Source: Paludibacteraceae bacterium (GTDB lineage Bacteria > Bacteroidota > Bacteroidia > Bacteroidales > Paludibacteraceae). From it: a stretch of 64,000 bases of DNA. Each line of letters opens with the position of its first letter. The stretch's first letter is position 1. Of this stretch, positions 1 to 8,349 are shown piece by piece. A model generated the notes under the pieces. That model was not told where the DNA came from and did no database searches. It saw only the letters and a list, made by a program, of their open reading frames with translations. Location: assembly GCA_017503075.1 (NCBI GenBank), contig JAFVTU010000012.1:62001-126000 (forward strand). Reading direction: 5' to 3'. The translations under genes and the position numbers were made by a program.

Positions 1-556
1 CTACCTGATAGTTGTCGATATTTGCCACACACAAACTAATGTTCCATGGTGAAGTACGAGGACGAACAAAAGCTTCTACGCGATATATTACATTGAATGG
101 TTCAAGAATCATCTCATCTTCGGAGCGAAAAACATATGGCTGTGGAATAATAATGCGTGTGGACATACCTACTTGTACATTGACATACTGCATCTTATAT
201 CCAAGTGATAGTGCGTGGACAAAGTCATTGAAATCATCGCGCGAAACCCAACGCGCCATCAGACGGTCTTCCAAATATAGTTCGCCGACAGGTAAAATAA
301 ATTTAGGACGCAATTGTACGCCCACAGTATGAAAATTAGCGGTACTGGTTCGGATACTGGCTTGCATATCAAAATGAGGATTGATAGGCAAGTAGGCGTC
401 AATATCAAAGTTAGCATACGAACCATAGGTCAAATTATGCCCATAGCCTACATGTAGTGACATGCTGTATGTAGTATCTCCTGGTTGCACTTGCGCTGTT
501 GCCACAGATACAAAGAGCAAGGAACAAAGAGCAAAGACAAAAATGTTTTTTTTCAT
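1..556 (-). CDS. Partial outer-membrane beta-barrel-like protein (C-terminus off window)
   Basis: The reading frame starts at an ATG at 556 and runs off the left edge without a stop, giving 185 residues. The first 21 residues form a signal peptide ending at A-T-A-Q. The mature part is rich in alternating hydrophobic/polar stretches and aromatic residues (for example HVGYGHNLTYGSYANFDIDAY), as in outer-membrane beta-barrels. I do not recognise a named family. It lies 13 bp after mutS2 on the same strand, so it is probably the last-read gene visible of the lipoprotein-mutS2 transcript. The C-terminus is missing, so the barrel call rests on composition only; a periplasmic beta-rich protein is the alternative. 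Confidence 0.6.
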   Translation of the reverse strand, partial: MKKNIFVFALCSLLFVSVATAQVQPGDTTYSMSLHVGYGHNLTYGSYANFDIDAYLPINPHFDMQASIRTSTANFHTVGVQLRPKFILPVGELYLEDRLMARWVSRDDFNDFVHALSLGYKMQYVNVQVGMSTRIIIPQPYVFRSEDEMILEPFNVIYRVEAFVRPRTSPWNISLCVANIDNYQV

Positions 557-569
557 ATAAATATTGATT

Positions 570-2912
570 TTATAATTCAATTACAGTTATTCCAGCACCG
601 CCACGGTCGGGATCACCGTCGTGGAAAGAGATGTCACCTGATTTCAATCGCCGCATGCTCTTTTGGCGATCCGCCAGATAATCGCGTACCACCTGCTTCA
701 AAGCGCCTGTACCCGTGCCGTGAAGAATAGACACTTGCTCGGCATTAACCATCAAAGCATCGTCCACATAGGCTATCAGTACCTCTAATGCCTCATCCAC
801 ACGCAACCCACGGATGTCTAATTCGCGTTTGAAAGAGAGTTTTTTCGCGCGCAACTCGTCTGCCACATTGCTTGATACCATTTTAGGCTTAGTGGAATTA
901 GTTTCCTGAATTAATTTTGCAGGGTTGCTGGTTAACAATTTGAGGTCACGAAGATCGCGAAGCACTTTGTTTTGCTTAGAGTTAGCAGTAGAATTAGAGT
1001 TACTAGAAGTAGCAGATTTACTAGTTTTGCTTTCTACTTTGGTCTTTAGTGTTTCTACTTTTTGTCGAGCGGCTTGTGTGGCTTTTTTCTCGGCCTTTGC
1101 CTCTTTAATCTCTCGTATTGTGCGTTCGATAGTAGCATTGCTCTTGCGCAATATGTCTGCCGCTTCAGCATTTGCCTCTTCTAGAATGGCGCGTTTTTTG
1201 GCTTTGATACTAGCTAGTTGCTCCTCATAGTGAGCAATTTTCTCCTCTAGATGTTTCTCGCGTTGACGAATATTCTGTCGTTTATTCTCCCAATAGCGTT
1301 TGTCTCGTGCAATATCTTGCAACTGTTTGTCATAATCAATATGCTCCTCACCTACGATATCTGTTGCTCGTTGGATAATCGTTTCTGGCAAACCAATTTG
1401 GCGTGCAATCTCTATAGCAAAACTACTACCAGCTTGGCCTATAGAGAGTTGGAATAGTGGTTTGAGTTGTCCGCGGTCATATAGCATAGCGCCGTTGATG
1501 ATGCCTTCTGTACGCTCGGCAAGGTGCTTGAGGTTGCCATAGTGAGTAGTAATCACACCAAATGCATGTTGTTCGTTCAGATGTGTAAGTACCGCCTCTG
1601 CGATGGCACCACCAATGAGTGGCTCCGTACCCGTACCAAACTCATCAATAAGCAAGAGTGTATGTCTATTCGCATTTCTCACGAAGAACTTCATATTGCG
1701 AAGGTGGGATGAATATGTTGAGAGATCGTCTTCGATAGATTGCTCATCACCAATATCAAGCATTAATCGTGAGAATATACCCATTTGACTAGATTCGTGC
1801 ATAGGTACAGCCAACCCACATTGAAGCATGTATTGTAATAATGCTACAGTCTTAAGACATACTGACTTACCACCAGCATTCGGTCCGCTGATGACAAGGA
1901 TGCGTTGTTTTTTATCAAGTGTGAGTGTTAGAGGCACAACTGTTTTTCCTAAACGACGGAAGTTAAGCAACAAGACAGGATGATACGCCTCACGCCATTG
2001 GATATGCGTATGGTTGTTTACCTCTGGAACAATGGCATGAATATCTAGTGCAAATAATGCTTTGGCACATAGAAAATCCACCTCAGCCAGGTAATCTTCG
2101 GTAGCTATAATTGCAGGTATCTCAGGGCGAATCTCTGCAGTTATAGCCATGAGAATGCGTATGCGTTCGCGGCGCTCTTCGCCTTCAAGTTCTCGAATGC
2201 GGTTGTTAGCTTCTACCACTTGTTGTGGTTCGATAAAAACCGTCTTACCAGTAGCAGACTCATCATGGACTATACCGCCAATTTTGCGTTTGTAGGCAGG
2301 TGGTACAGGCAAGACCAACCGCCCCTCTCTCATAGTAGGTGCAGCGTCTTTTTCTAGTATACCCTCCGCTTGTGCTTGACGAAGGATGGCATTCAATGCT
2401 CGGCTGACTGAACCTTGTGATGCTGCAATCTCTTTGCGAATACGAGCCAGTTCGGGTGATGCATTGTCACGCATCTTGCCATAACGGTCAAGCACTCTAT
2501 CAATCAAAGTGATGAGGTTAGAAGGTGAAGATGTAATGAGACTAGAAGATAAGATTGGATATTTTGTCTTATCTAATGTAGCAAAGAATCGCTCAAGCTG
2601 AGCAGAATAAGAGAGCATTTTACTCAGCGAGAAGAGGTCATTTTCATCCATAAAAAGTCCCTCAATCCGAATGCGTGATAGTGCCTCACGCAAATCATAT
2701 ATCTCACCTTTTGGAAAGTTAAGAGTAGGATCAGTAAGGATTGCCATCATCTCCCGCAGTCGATGCAGAAGTGATTGAATCTCAGGATAATGGGTTAGCC
2801 ACTGCATTTGCTCCACTCGCTCACGCCCTAGTGAAGAAGTGCAACAGCCCTTAAGGCTGTCGCGTATGACTTGGAAGTCAATCTTCTGTTCTATATTCTG
2901 AGGATAGGTCAT
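570..2912 (-). CDS. mutS2: Endonuclease MutS2
   Basis: MutS2 proteins are MutS-family ATPases that suppress homologous recombination and, in some Firmicutes, rescue collided ribosomes. They lack the mismatch-recognition domain of MutS. The protein has 780 residues, the usual length. The clamp and lever region comes first, then Walker A (GPNAGGKS, 343-350), the signature region around DIGDEQSIEDD, and Walker B (LLLIDEFGTGTEP). A charged coiled coil follows, then a Thr/Ser/Lys-rich linker, and a C-terminal Smr nuclease domain carrying DIRGLRVDEA and HGTGTGALK. The linker around residues 640-670 is low-complexity (SKTSKSATSSNSNSTANSK). It starts at ATG 2912, 21 bp after the upstream lipoprotein stop, so the two are probably cotranscribed. 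Confidence 0.95.
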   Translation of the reverse strand: MTYPQNIEQKIDFQVIRDSLKGCCTSSLGRERVEQMQWLTHYPEIQSLLHRLREMMAILTDPTLNFPKGEIYDLREALSRIRIEGLFMDENDLFSLSKMLSYSAQLERFFATLDKTKYPILSSSLITSSPSNLITLIDRVLDRYGKMRDNASPELARIRKEIAASQGSVSRALNAILRQAQAEGILEKDAAPTMREGRLVLPVPPAYKRKIGGIVHDESATGKTVFIEPQQVVEANNRIRELEGEERRERIRILMAITAEIRPEIPAIIATEDYLAEVDFLCAKALFALDIHAIVPEVNNHTHIQWREAYHPVLLLNFRRLGKTVVPLTLTLDKKQRILVISGPNAGGKSVCLKTVALLQYMLQCGLAVPMHESSQMGIFSRLMLDIGDEQSIEDDLSTYSSHLRNMKFFVRNANRHTLLLIDEFGTGTEPLIGGAIAEAVLTHLNEQHAFGVITTHYGNLKHLAERTEGIINGAMLYDRGQLKPLFQLSIGQAGSSFAIEIARQIGLPETIIQRATDIVGEEHIDYDKQLQDIARDKRYWENKRQNIRQREKHLEEKIAHYEEQLASIKAKKRAILEEANAEAADILRKSNATIERTIREIKEAKAEKKATQAARQKVETLKTKVESKTSKSATSSNSNSTANSKQNKVLRDLRDLKLLTSNPAKLIQETNSTKPKMVSSNVADELRAKKLSFKRELDIRGLRVDEALEVLIAYVDDALMVNAEQVSILHGTGTGALKQVVRDYLADRQKSMRRLKSGDISFHDGDPDRGGAGITVIEL

Positions 2913-2933
2913 GAAAGAGTAGAAACAAGATTC

Positions 2934-3419
2934 TTATTCTTGTGGATAGGTGATAACAATATCAAACTCCATAGCAGGAGGATTGATATTGACATTATCT
3001 TCATACGCAAAATCACTCGTCCGGAAATTAAACTCCACCCAACCTAAACCATAAGTAAAGTCATAAGTTTCGGTGAAATAGATCCACTCACCATAGTTAT
3101 TTTGCTCTTCCACATGCAGTACATAAGGCAACAGATGTTTACGAGCTTTAGATGCATATTGACGATCAAATACTGCGTATGCTTTCACTTCGCCATAATC
3201 AAACACTTCCTTATTGATCTCTGGAACATTAAAACCAGCATAGAAATAGTTATTGTTGAATTGGTCGGTCGTACCTTGTTGCGTATATGACCATTCATCG
3301 AGTTGAACTTTCACCCTTATCGTCTTAAGAGTAGCGCCTTCCTGCTCTACATATGTAGGGTTGCTAACGCAACTAACCATTGCAAGAAGGATAGAAAATA
3401 AAAATAAAATCTTTCTCAT
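2934..3419 (-). CDS. Small lipoprotein of unknown function
   Basis: This is a 161-residue protein with a short signal peptide and lipobox (AMVSC, Cys at about 17), so it is expected to be a lipid-anchored envelope protein. The mature part contains many Tyr, Trp and acidic residues and looks beta-rich. I do not recognise a named domain. It is the first gene after a Bacteroidota-type promoter (3447-3476) and lies 21 bp upstream of mutS2, which suggests shared transcription rather than a shared role. Start chosen at ATG 3419, which places the signal peptide at the N-terminus. Confidence 0.75.
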   Translation of the reverse strand: MRKILFLFSILLAMVSCVSNPTYVEQEGATLKTIRVKVQLDEWSYTQQGTTDQFNNNYFYAGFNVPEINKEVFDYGEVKAYAVFDRQYASKARKHLLPYVLHVEEQNNYGEWIYFTETYDFTYGLGWVEFNFRTSDFAYEDNVNINPPAMEFDIVITYPQE

Positions 3420-3446
3420 ATTGCTTAATTTTTATTGATTTCGGTG

Positions 3447-3476
3447 CAAAGGTACAAAAAAAAATAGACATACAAA
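3447..3476 (-). promoter_or_regulatory. Promoter of lipoprotein-mutS2 unit
   Basis: Read on the minus strand, a TACCTTTG box (complement of 3447-3454) matches the Bacteroides -7 consensus TAnnTTTG. A TTTG (complement of 3473-3476) lies 18 bp upstream in the -33 position, slightly closer than the 20 bp seen at the other promoters here. Confidence 0.6.
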
Positions 3477-3478
3477 AG

Positions 3479-3512
3479 AAATCGCGCCGAAATTTTATTT
3501 TCAGCGCGATTT
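3479..3512 (-). terminator. Rho-independent terminator of the repeat-protein gene
   Basis: A nine-base stem (AAATCGCGC at 3479-3487, GCGCGATTT at 3504-3512) is extended inward by GAAA/TTTC pairing. It lies just downstream of the 611-aa gene, with a T-rich run after it on the minus strand. The symmetric A/T flanks could also let it work on the plus strand. Confidence 0.7.
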
Positions 3513-3535
3513 TTGAAGTTTGACCTTATAAATGA

Positions 3536-5371
3536 TTAGAAAGGAATCTCTACAAAATGTACTTTCACATTTTGGATATGCGTGTCACTTACAGCCATGA
3601 TACCATTAGCAGGAACTATCTGGAAGAATTTCTTAACCTCTGTTCCGTCAAAGTATTCACCACCAACGGCAAGCTCAGTTTCAGAATGATTGGTCAAAGT
3701 AAAGGCCATATCGCACATTTCAGAAGGAATAACTGGACCAATGGTCATATACGCACCATATGTGCCAGTGTTAGCATAATTAATCTCCTTACTTACTAAA
3801 GATTTGAGTTGCCAATCATAAGCACCAACCTCGTATTGTAATTCACAAGATACGACTACTACACCACCTTGTTGTTGTACAAATGCATTAACATCGTAAT
3901 ATATGTGTTGTCCAGCATTGCTCTTAGCAAGAATTTCTACTGCTTTGATATCACCTTCTGCAAGAGTGATAGACCAATCACCACCTAAATAACCATGAAT
4001 ATCTTCCGTAACAGTCTGACCAACCAAATCGTTCTGAATCTTGATTTCGTTTGGTTCGTTCAAATTGGCTCTTTTACTCAATCCACCTGAGAACTCCCAA
4101 GAATTAGAATATTGAGATTTGGTGGATGATTTGACAGGTGATACAGGAGCTGTTTCGTCTTCCTTCTCTGGTTCCTCAGTAATAGAAGGCATATTGTTGT
4201 TTATCTCCACAGGAACATTAATATTCAAAGGAAGGGCGATATTAATAGGAACAACTACGTTAATCGGAGCTTTCTCACCTTCAATCACAACAGTATCTGT
4301 TTGAACGATTTGGAGTGTATCATAAACAGGAACGTTAACAGTATCTATAACAGGCACTTCTACGGTATCAACAATAGGCACTTCTACCAAAACAGTATCA
4401 ACAACAGGAACTTCTACCTCTTGAATTACAGGTACTTCAACCAAAACAGTATCAATTACAGGAACTTCTACCTCTTGAATTACAGGCACTTCAACTTTTT
4501 GGATTATAGGAATTTCTTTTACCACAGGAACCTCTTTAATAACCTCCTTGATAACTTCTTTTTCTACAGGAACTTCTTTGATAACTGTATCAACGCGAAC
4601 AGAAAGTTGATTATCTTCTGGAGCAACTTCTTTAACTTCTTCAATGATTACAGTTTTTTTAACGACTACCGTTTCTACTATATCAACAGTTTCCTTAGTA
4701 ATAGAGTCACATGCAACAACCTCTTCAGAACTAATAACCTCCTCAATAACAGTCACATCACCTTCAGTTTCAGAAATAACTTCTTCTATTGTTAATTCTT
4801 CCTCAACGACCTCCTCAACAACAGGTGTTTCTACTACCTCCTCAACAGCAGGTGTTTCTACGATCTCCTCAACAGCAGGTGTTTCTACAACCTCCTCGAC
4901 AGCTGGTGTTTCTACAACCTCCTCGACAGCTGGTGTTTCTACAACCTCCTCAACAGCTGGTGTTTCTACAACCTCCTCGACAGTTGGTGTTTCTACAACC
5001 TCCTCAACAGTTGGTGTTTCTACAACCTCCTCGACAGTTGGTGTTTCTTCCACGACCTCTAATAGCATAGGAGTGTCTTCTACAGCAACAACTTCTATAG
5101 TGGTAGCAGGATTTTCTTCGACAATTACAAGTAGTTCTACTGAAGGATTTTCTTCAACTACTACAAGCCCCTCTACAGATGGCGTTTCTTCTACGACAGA
5201 GACTTCTTCTACTGCCACCTCCTCAACAACCGGAAGTGCTTCTACAGTTTGGGCGTCAACGACCTCAATAAGATCGCTTTGCACAGCAGCGCTGTCATCG
5301 TTAGATGCCTGAGCTATCATCACAAATGACGCAAAGATACATACTTGAATTAAGAAGAATACTTTTTTCAT
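3536..5371 (-). CDS. Secreted repeat protein with VEEVVETP[TA] array
   Basis: This 611-residue protein has a signal peptide (first about 22 residues, ending A-Q-A). A long acidic Val/Glu/Thr/Pro segment follows, with eight consecutive nine-residue units of the form VEEVVETP[TAV]. A second repeat zone has KEVPV, VEVPVIQE and VPVIDTV units. After a short Ser/Pro linker comes a folded-looking C-terminal region of about 190 residues (from NSWEFSGGLSKR to the end), which I do not recognise. The composition suggests a long extended periplasmic or surface stalk presenting a globular head. The repeat DNA is a 27-bp minisatellite (4801-5052), so length may vary between strains. It has its own promoter and terminator, so it is a single-gene unit. 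Confidence 0.8.
   Translation of the reverse strand: MKKVFFLIQVCIFASFVMIAQASNDDSAAVQSDLIEVVDAQTVEALPVVEEVAVEEVSVVEETPSVEGLVVVEENPSVELLVIVEENPATTIEVVAVEDTPMLLEVVEETPTVEEVVETPTVEEVVETPTVEEVVETPAVEEVVETPAVEEVVETPAVEEVVETPAVEEIVETPAVEEVVETPVVEEVVEEELTIEEVISETEGDVTVIEEVISSEEVVACDSITKETVDIVETVVVKKTVIIEEVKEVAPEDNQLSVRVDTVIKEVPVEKEVIKEVIKEVPVVKEIPIIQKVEVPVIQEVEVPVIDTVLVEVPVIQEVEVPVVDTVLVEVPIVDTVEVPVIDTVNVPVYDTLQIVQTDTVVIEGEKAPINVVVPINIALPLNINVPVEINNNMPSITEEPEKEDETAPVSPVKSSTKSQYSNSWEFSGGLSKRANLNEPNEIKIQNDLVGQTVTEDIHGYLGGDWSITLAEGDIKAVEILAKSNAGQHIYYDVNAFVQQQGGVVVVSCELQYEVGAYDWQLKSLVSKEINYANTGTYGAYMTIGPVIPSEMCDMAFTLTNHSETELAVGGEYFDGTEVKKFFQIVPANGIMAVSDTHIQNVKVHFVEIPF
4801..5052 (-). repeat. 27-bp coding minisatellite
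   Basis: About eight in-frame 27-bp units each encode VEEVVETP[TAV], with partial units at both edges. Differences between units are mostly synonymous GAG/GAA changes and Thr/Ala switches at the last codon, as expected for expansion by slippage or unequal recombination. Confidence 0.9.
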
Positions 5372-5478
5372 TGTTATTAAATTTTAATTGTTAGTATATT
5401 TATTTTGAAATTATAAAATTCTAATTTTTTATCAAATAGTACAACAAACCATTGTACAAAAAATAGCGCAATGGTCGG

Positions 5479-5510
5479 CAAAGGTACTACATTTTTTTTA
5501 TTAATGCAAA
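5479..5510 (-). promoter_or_regulatory. Promoter of the repeat-protein gene
   Basis: Minus-strand TACCTTTG (complement of 5479-5486) is preceded by TTTG (complement of 5507-5510) with exactly 20 bp between, the Bacteroides consensus. The leader is about 100 nt long. An ACCATTG/CAATGGT inverted pair lies near its 5' end. Confidence 0.8.
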
Positions 5511-5544
5511 TTAAAATTCATAAAATTAGGTAAAAACACAACAA

Positions 5545-5588
5545 TAACTAACTAATAACTAACTAATAACTAACTAATAACTAATTAA
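5545..5588. repeat. 11-bp tandem repeat TAACTAACTAA x4
   Basis: Four consecutive 11-bp units (the last is TAACTAATTAA) lie in the divergent intergenic region 5372-5866. A strongly purine-biased tract of about 220 bp follows (5600-5810), including a doubled 14-bp word AAAGAGACATTGAT near 5645-5675. Apart from the two promoters, I see no gene in this 495-bp gap. Confidence 0.85.
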
Positions 5589-5808
5589 TCACTAACTAAT
5601 TATTGATGAAAATAAGATAAAATGGAGAGAAGTGAGAAGTAAATAAAGAGACATTGATAAAGAGACATTGATAAGTTAGAAGATGGGAGATAGAAGAGAG
5701 GGACGAGAGAAGAGAGAGGGAGTGAGAAGTTGTAAATAAGAAATATCGAAAGGAAAAATGAAAGGAACAAGGAAAGTGAGAAGCGGAAAGTGAAAATATG
5801 TGAATAAA

Positions 5809-5840
5809 TTTGGTGGAATAAAAAAAATGTAGTATCTTTG
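5809..5840 (+). promoter_or_regulatory. Promoter of GH73-LysM gene
   Basis: TTTG at 5809-5812, 20 bp, then TATCTTTG at 5833-5840: a perfect match to the Bacteroides -33/-7 consensus. The ATG follows 26 bp after the -7 box. Confidence 0.85.
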
Positions 5841-5866
5841 CAGACGATATTAAAAACACAATAGGT

Positions 5867-6853
5867 ATGATAAAAAGATTCGCACTATTTGCTTCATTAT
5901 TAGTTATGAGCATGTGGCTACAAGGGCAGACAAAAAATCCTACTTTTGTACAATACATTGAGAAATACAAGCCCCTTGCCATTGATCAGCAACGCAAACA
6001 TAAGGTGCCAGCAGCCATTACAATAGCGCAAGGATTGCTAGAGTCAGCCGCAGGAACATCGGAGTTAGCTCAAAATTCAAATAATCACTTTGGTATCAAA
6101 TGCACTTCTGATTGGAAAGGTAAAACTGTAACAGCAGACGATGATAAAGCAGGCGAATGTTTCCGTAGATATGCTGAAGTAAGTGACTCTTACGAAGATC
6201 ACTCTCTCTTCCTTTTGCGTCCTCGCTACGAAGCATTATTTGCCTTACCAATAGGCGATTACAAGTCGTGGGCACATGGATTGAGAGCATGCGGATATGC
6301 AACAGATCCCAATTATCCAGAGAAGTTGATAAAACTGATTGAGTTATACAATTTGCAGGAATTGACTTTTGACAAATCATTAGTTGGAGCAGGTTTTGTA
6401 AAAAAATCAGATACCACATGGGTAAATACAGAGTCAGATGTGATTGTTCATGCTGCGATGGGAGGGGTGAATGACTACGTGTATCCACCAATGGAGGATT
6501 TAGAGTTGTATAACAATCACCCCTCAGGTTATCGCAATGGGGTGCGTTATGTGATTGCGGCAGAAGGCGAGACATATGCCTCTTTGGCTCTGTACCTGAG
6601 AATGCGCGAGAAGACACTGCGCAGGTATAACGATGCGTTAGACACACGCGAGTTAGAGCCAGGTGATATGGTGTATATTTATCCCAAGAAAAACAGAGCT
6701 GGCAGAAAATACAGTTATTATTACTTCCGTCCAGGTGATGACGCTTGGGAGATTGCTCAGAAATATGGAATCAAGTTGAAGAGTTTGTATAAATTGAACG
6801 GCATACCATATGGTATCCCTCTAAAAACTCAACAACGCCTTCAATTACGCTGA
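5867..6853 (+). CDS. GH73 N-acetylglucosaminidase with LysM domains
   Basis: A peptidoglycan hydrolase predicted to cleave between GlcNAc and MurNAc in the periplasm. The signal peptide covers about residues 1-21. The glucosaminidase (FlgJ/GH73-like) domain covers about 25-160, with the catalytic-glutamate segment AQGLLESAAGTSELA (E59) and the family features NNHFGIKC and YEDHSLFL. Two LysM-like modules follow, about 225-285 (YVIAAEGETYASLALYL) and 290-328 (YYYFRPGDDAWEIAQKYG), expected to bind glycan strands. At 328 residues it is a normal size for Bacteroidota members. It opens the long plus-strand gene run and is followed 2 bp later by the DUF721 gene. Confidence 0.9.
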   Translation: MIKRFALFASLLVMSMWLQGQTKNPTFVQYIEKYKPLAIDQQRKHKVPAAITIAQGLLESAAGTSELAQNSNNHFGIKCTSDWKGKTVTADDDKAGECFRRYAEVSDSYEDHSLFLLRPRYEALFALPIGDYKSWAHGLRACGYATDPNYPEKLIKLIELYNLQELTFDKSLVGAGFVKKSDTTWVNTESDVIVHAAMGGVNDYVYPPMEDLELYNNHPSGYRNGVRYVIAAEGETYASLALYLRMREKTLRRYNDALDTRELEPGDMVYIYPKKNRAGRKYSYYYFRPGDDAWEIAQKYGIKLKSLYKLNGIPYGIPLKTQQRLQLR

Positions 6854-6855
6854 TA

Positions 6856-7149
6856 ATGGCGACACACAAAGCAGAAACCATAGGTACATTATTGTCAGAA
6901 TACTTCCGCGGTACGGAGGCGGAAACTACATTGTTAGAGCGCAAAATTCCCACACTTTGGAAGGAAGTGTTGGGTGCAGTTGTAACACAATTTACAGGCG
7001 AAATGGAAGTAAAAAATGGCATTTTGTATGTACATATTCATTCAGCCGCCCTTAGGCAGCAACTCTTTGAGCAGCGTTATGCCATAATAAAGAAGTTGAA
7101 CGAAGCATTAAATGCGAAAGTATTGACTGATATTCGATTGTTGGGATGA
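6856..7149 (+). CDS. DUF721 (DciA-like) protein
   Basis: This small 97-residue protein matches the DUF721 family, related to DciA, the helicase-loading factor of bacteria lacking DnaC/DnaI. Visible family features are an N-terminal helix (TIGTLLSEYFRG), a central W-K-E-V-L-G and the C-terminal segment LYVHIHSAALRQQLFEQRYAIIKKLNEAL. It starts 2 bp after the stop of the GH73 gene, so translation is probably coupled. Whether it is the replicative helicase loader here is inference from family membership. Confidence 0.8.
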   Translation: MATHKAETIGTLLSEYFRGTEAETTLLERKIPTLWKEVLGAVVTQFTGEMEVKNGILYVHIHSAALRQQLFEQRYAIIKKLNEALNAKVLTDIRLLG

Positions 7150-7173
7150 GAGTATAAAGTAGAAACGCGAGGA

Positions 7174-8349
7174 ATGAAAGTTGAAGAATTGGCATTGCAG
7201 CGCAAACGCTATGCACATCTAAGTGATGAGGAATGGCGTTGGATGCTTCAACAAGTGGAGGGGCGTCAACGTACACGTGACAAGTTGCCTACCATGTCAG
7301 AGATAGATGAATGGTGGTATCCAGTGCGATTGTCGTGTGAACAGTGCTCAAGCGAGGAGACAGCTAGATATAAAGGGAAAGTGGCAGAGTCGCGTTATAA
7401 TGAGGAAGGTGTGAGGTATAAAGGCGGAGCTTCGCAGCCACGATGTATGGTGGATTTGACCGGTGGGTATGGAGTGGATACCTATTTTATGAGCGAGCAC
7501 TTTGCAGAAGTACACTATGTGGAGCAGAATGAGGAATTGTGTCGCATCGCGAAGCACAACTTCGCACTCACTCGTCCAGAAATACAAGTACACAATACCC
7601 GTGCAGAGGATTTTTTGAAAGGATTAAGTGATACGGTAGAGGTGATATATATAGATCCTGCAAGAAGGGATAAAAATGGAAGCAAAGTATTTCGCATAGA
7701 AGATTGTGAGCCGAATATAGTAGAATTGCTACCTACTCTACTGCAAAAGGCAAACAGAGTGATTGTTAAATTGAGTCCGATGCTAGACATCACAGCAGCA
7801 TTACGCAGTTTGCATGTGCCATTGGATGTGCATATAGTGGCTGTAGGCAATGAGGTCAAAGAGGTCTTGTTAGTTACCAAGAACGAGGATACGGTAAGCA
7901 GGATTCATGCAATAAATTTGCGGAGTAGCGATGAGGACTTTTGCTATACGCAGGCAGAAGAGAAAGATGCTCAATGTCCCCTATTTGATAGCAAAGAAAG
8001 TGATAGTTTGCAAGGGGAGATGTATATATATGAACCAAATGCAGCCATCTTGAAGGCCGGAGCATATAAGCTGGTTGGCGCGCGGTATGGATTGACAAAA
8101 TTAGGAGTAAATACACACTTATATTTGTCGAAGGATTATGTTGACAGCTTTCCTGGCCGTGTATGGCGATTGACAGGAGAATTGGGAAAAGAAAAGAAAA
8201 AACTCAATGCTAGCGTAATGACACGCAATTATCCTATGAGTGCGAATCAACTGCGTAAAAAGTTGAAGATTAAAGAGGGTGATAAGTTAACTGTGATAGG
8301 AGCAAGACTTGGCAATAAACCAGTGGTATTGCTGGCAGAAAAATGCTAA
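7174..8349 (+). CDS. THUMP-like class I SAM-dependent methyltransferase
   Basis: A 391-residue protein with a central Rossmann methyltransferase core: SAM-binding VDLTGGYGVDTYFM, the acidic loop YVEQNEELC, and the post-motif IDPARRDKNG, a DPAR-type variant of the NPP-like catalytic motif seen in RNA/DNA methyltransferases. The C-terminal part (VWRLTGELGKEKKKLNASVMTRNYPMSANQLRKKL) matches the THUMP-like domain of a Bacteroidota family of predicted RNA methyltransferases. The target is unknown. Residues 60-85 (ARYKGKVAESRYNEEGVRYKGG) look like an in-frame low-complexity insertion just before the SAM motif. It overlaps rlmN by 7 bp, supporting an RNA-modification context. Confidence 0.8.
   Translation: MKVEELALQRKRYAHLSDEEWRWMLQQVEGRQRTRDKLPTMSEIDEWWYPVRLSCEQCSSEETARYKGKVAESRYNEEGVRYKGGASQPRCMVDLTGGYGVDTYFMSEHFAEVHYVEQNEELCRIAKHNFALTRPEIQVHNTRAEDFLKGLSDTVEVIYIDPARRDKNGSKVFRIEDCEPNIVELLPTLLQKANRVIVKLSPMLDITAALRSLHVPLDVHIVAVGNEVKEVLLVTKNEDTVSRIHAINLRSSDEDFCYTQAEEKDAQCPLFDSKESDSLQGEMYIYEPNAAILKAGAYKLVGARYGLTKLGVNTHLYLSKDYVDSFPGRVWRLTGELGKEKKKLNASVMTRNYPMSANQLRKKLKIKEGDKLTVIGARLGNKPVVLLAEKC

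Noticed and set aside
4644-5312. Long Ser/Thr-rich open frame opposite the repeat protein (222 codons, TTSSTAGVS repeats)
   Set aside because: It is the mirror of the 27-bp coding minisatellite: a repeat with no stop in one frame tends to be open on the other strand too. The minus-strand gene has a signal peptide, promoter and terminator; this frame has none.
5596-5982. Ser/Phe-rich 128-codon minus-strand frame
   Set aside because: Produced by the purine-rich tract read on the other strand; low complexity, and it overlaps the promoter and start of the GH73 gene.
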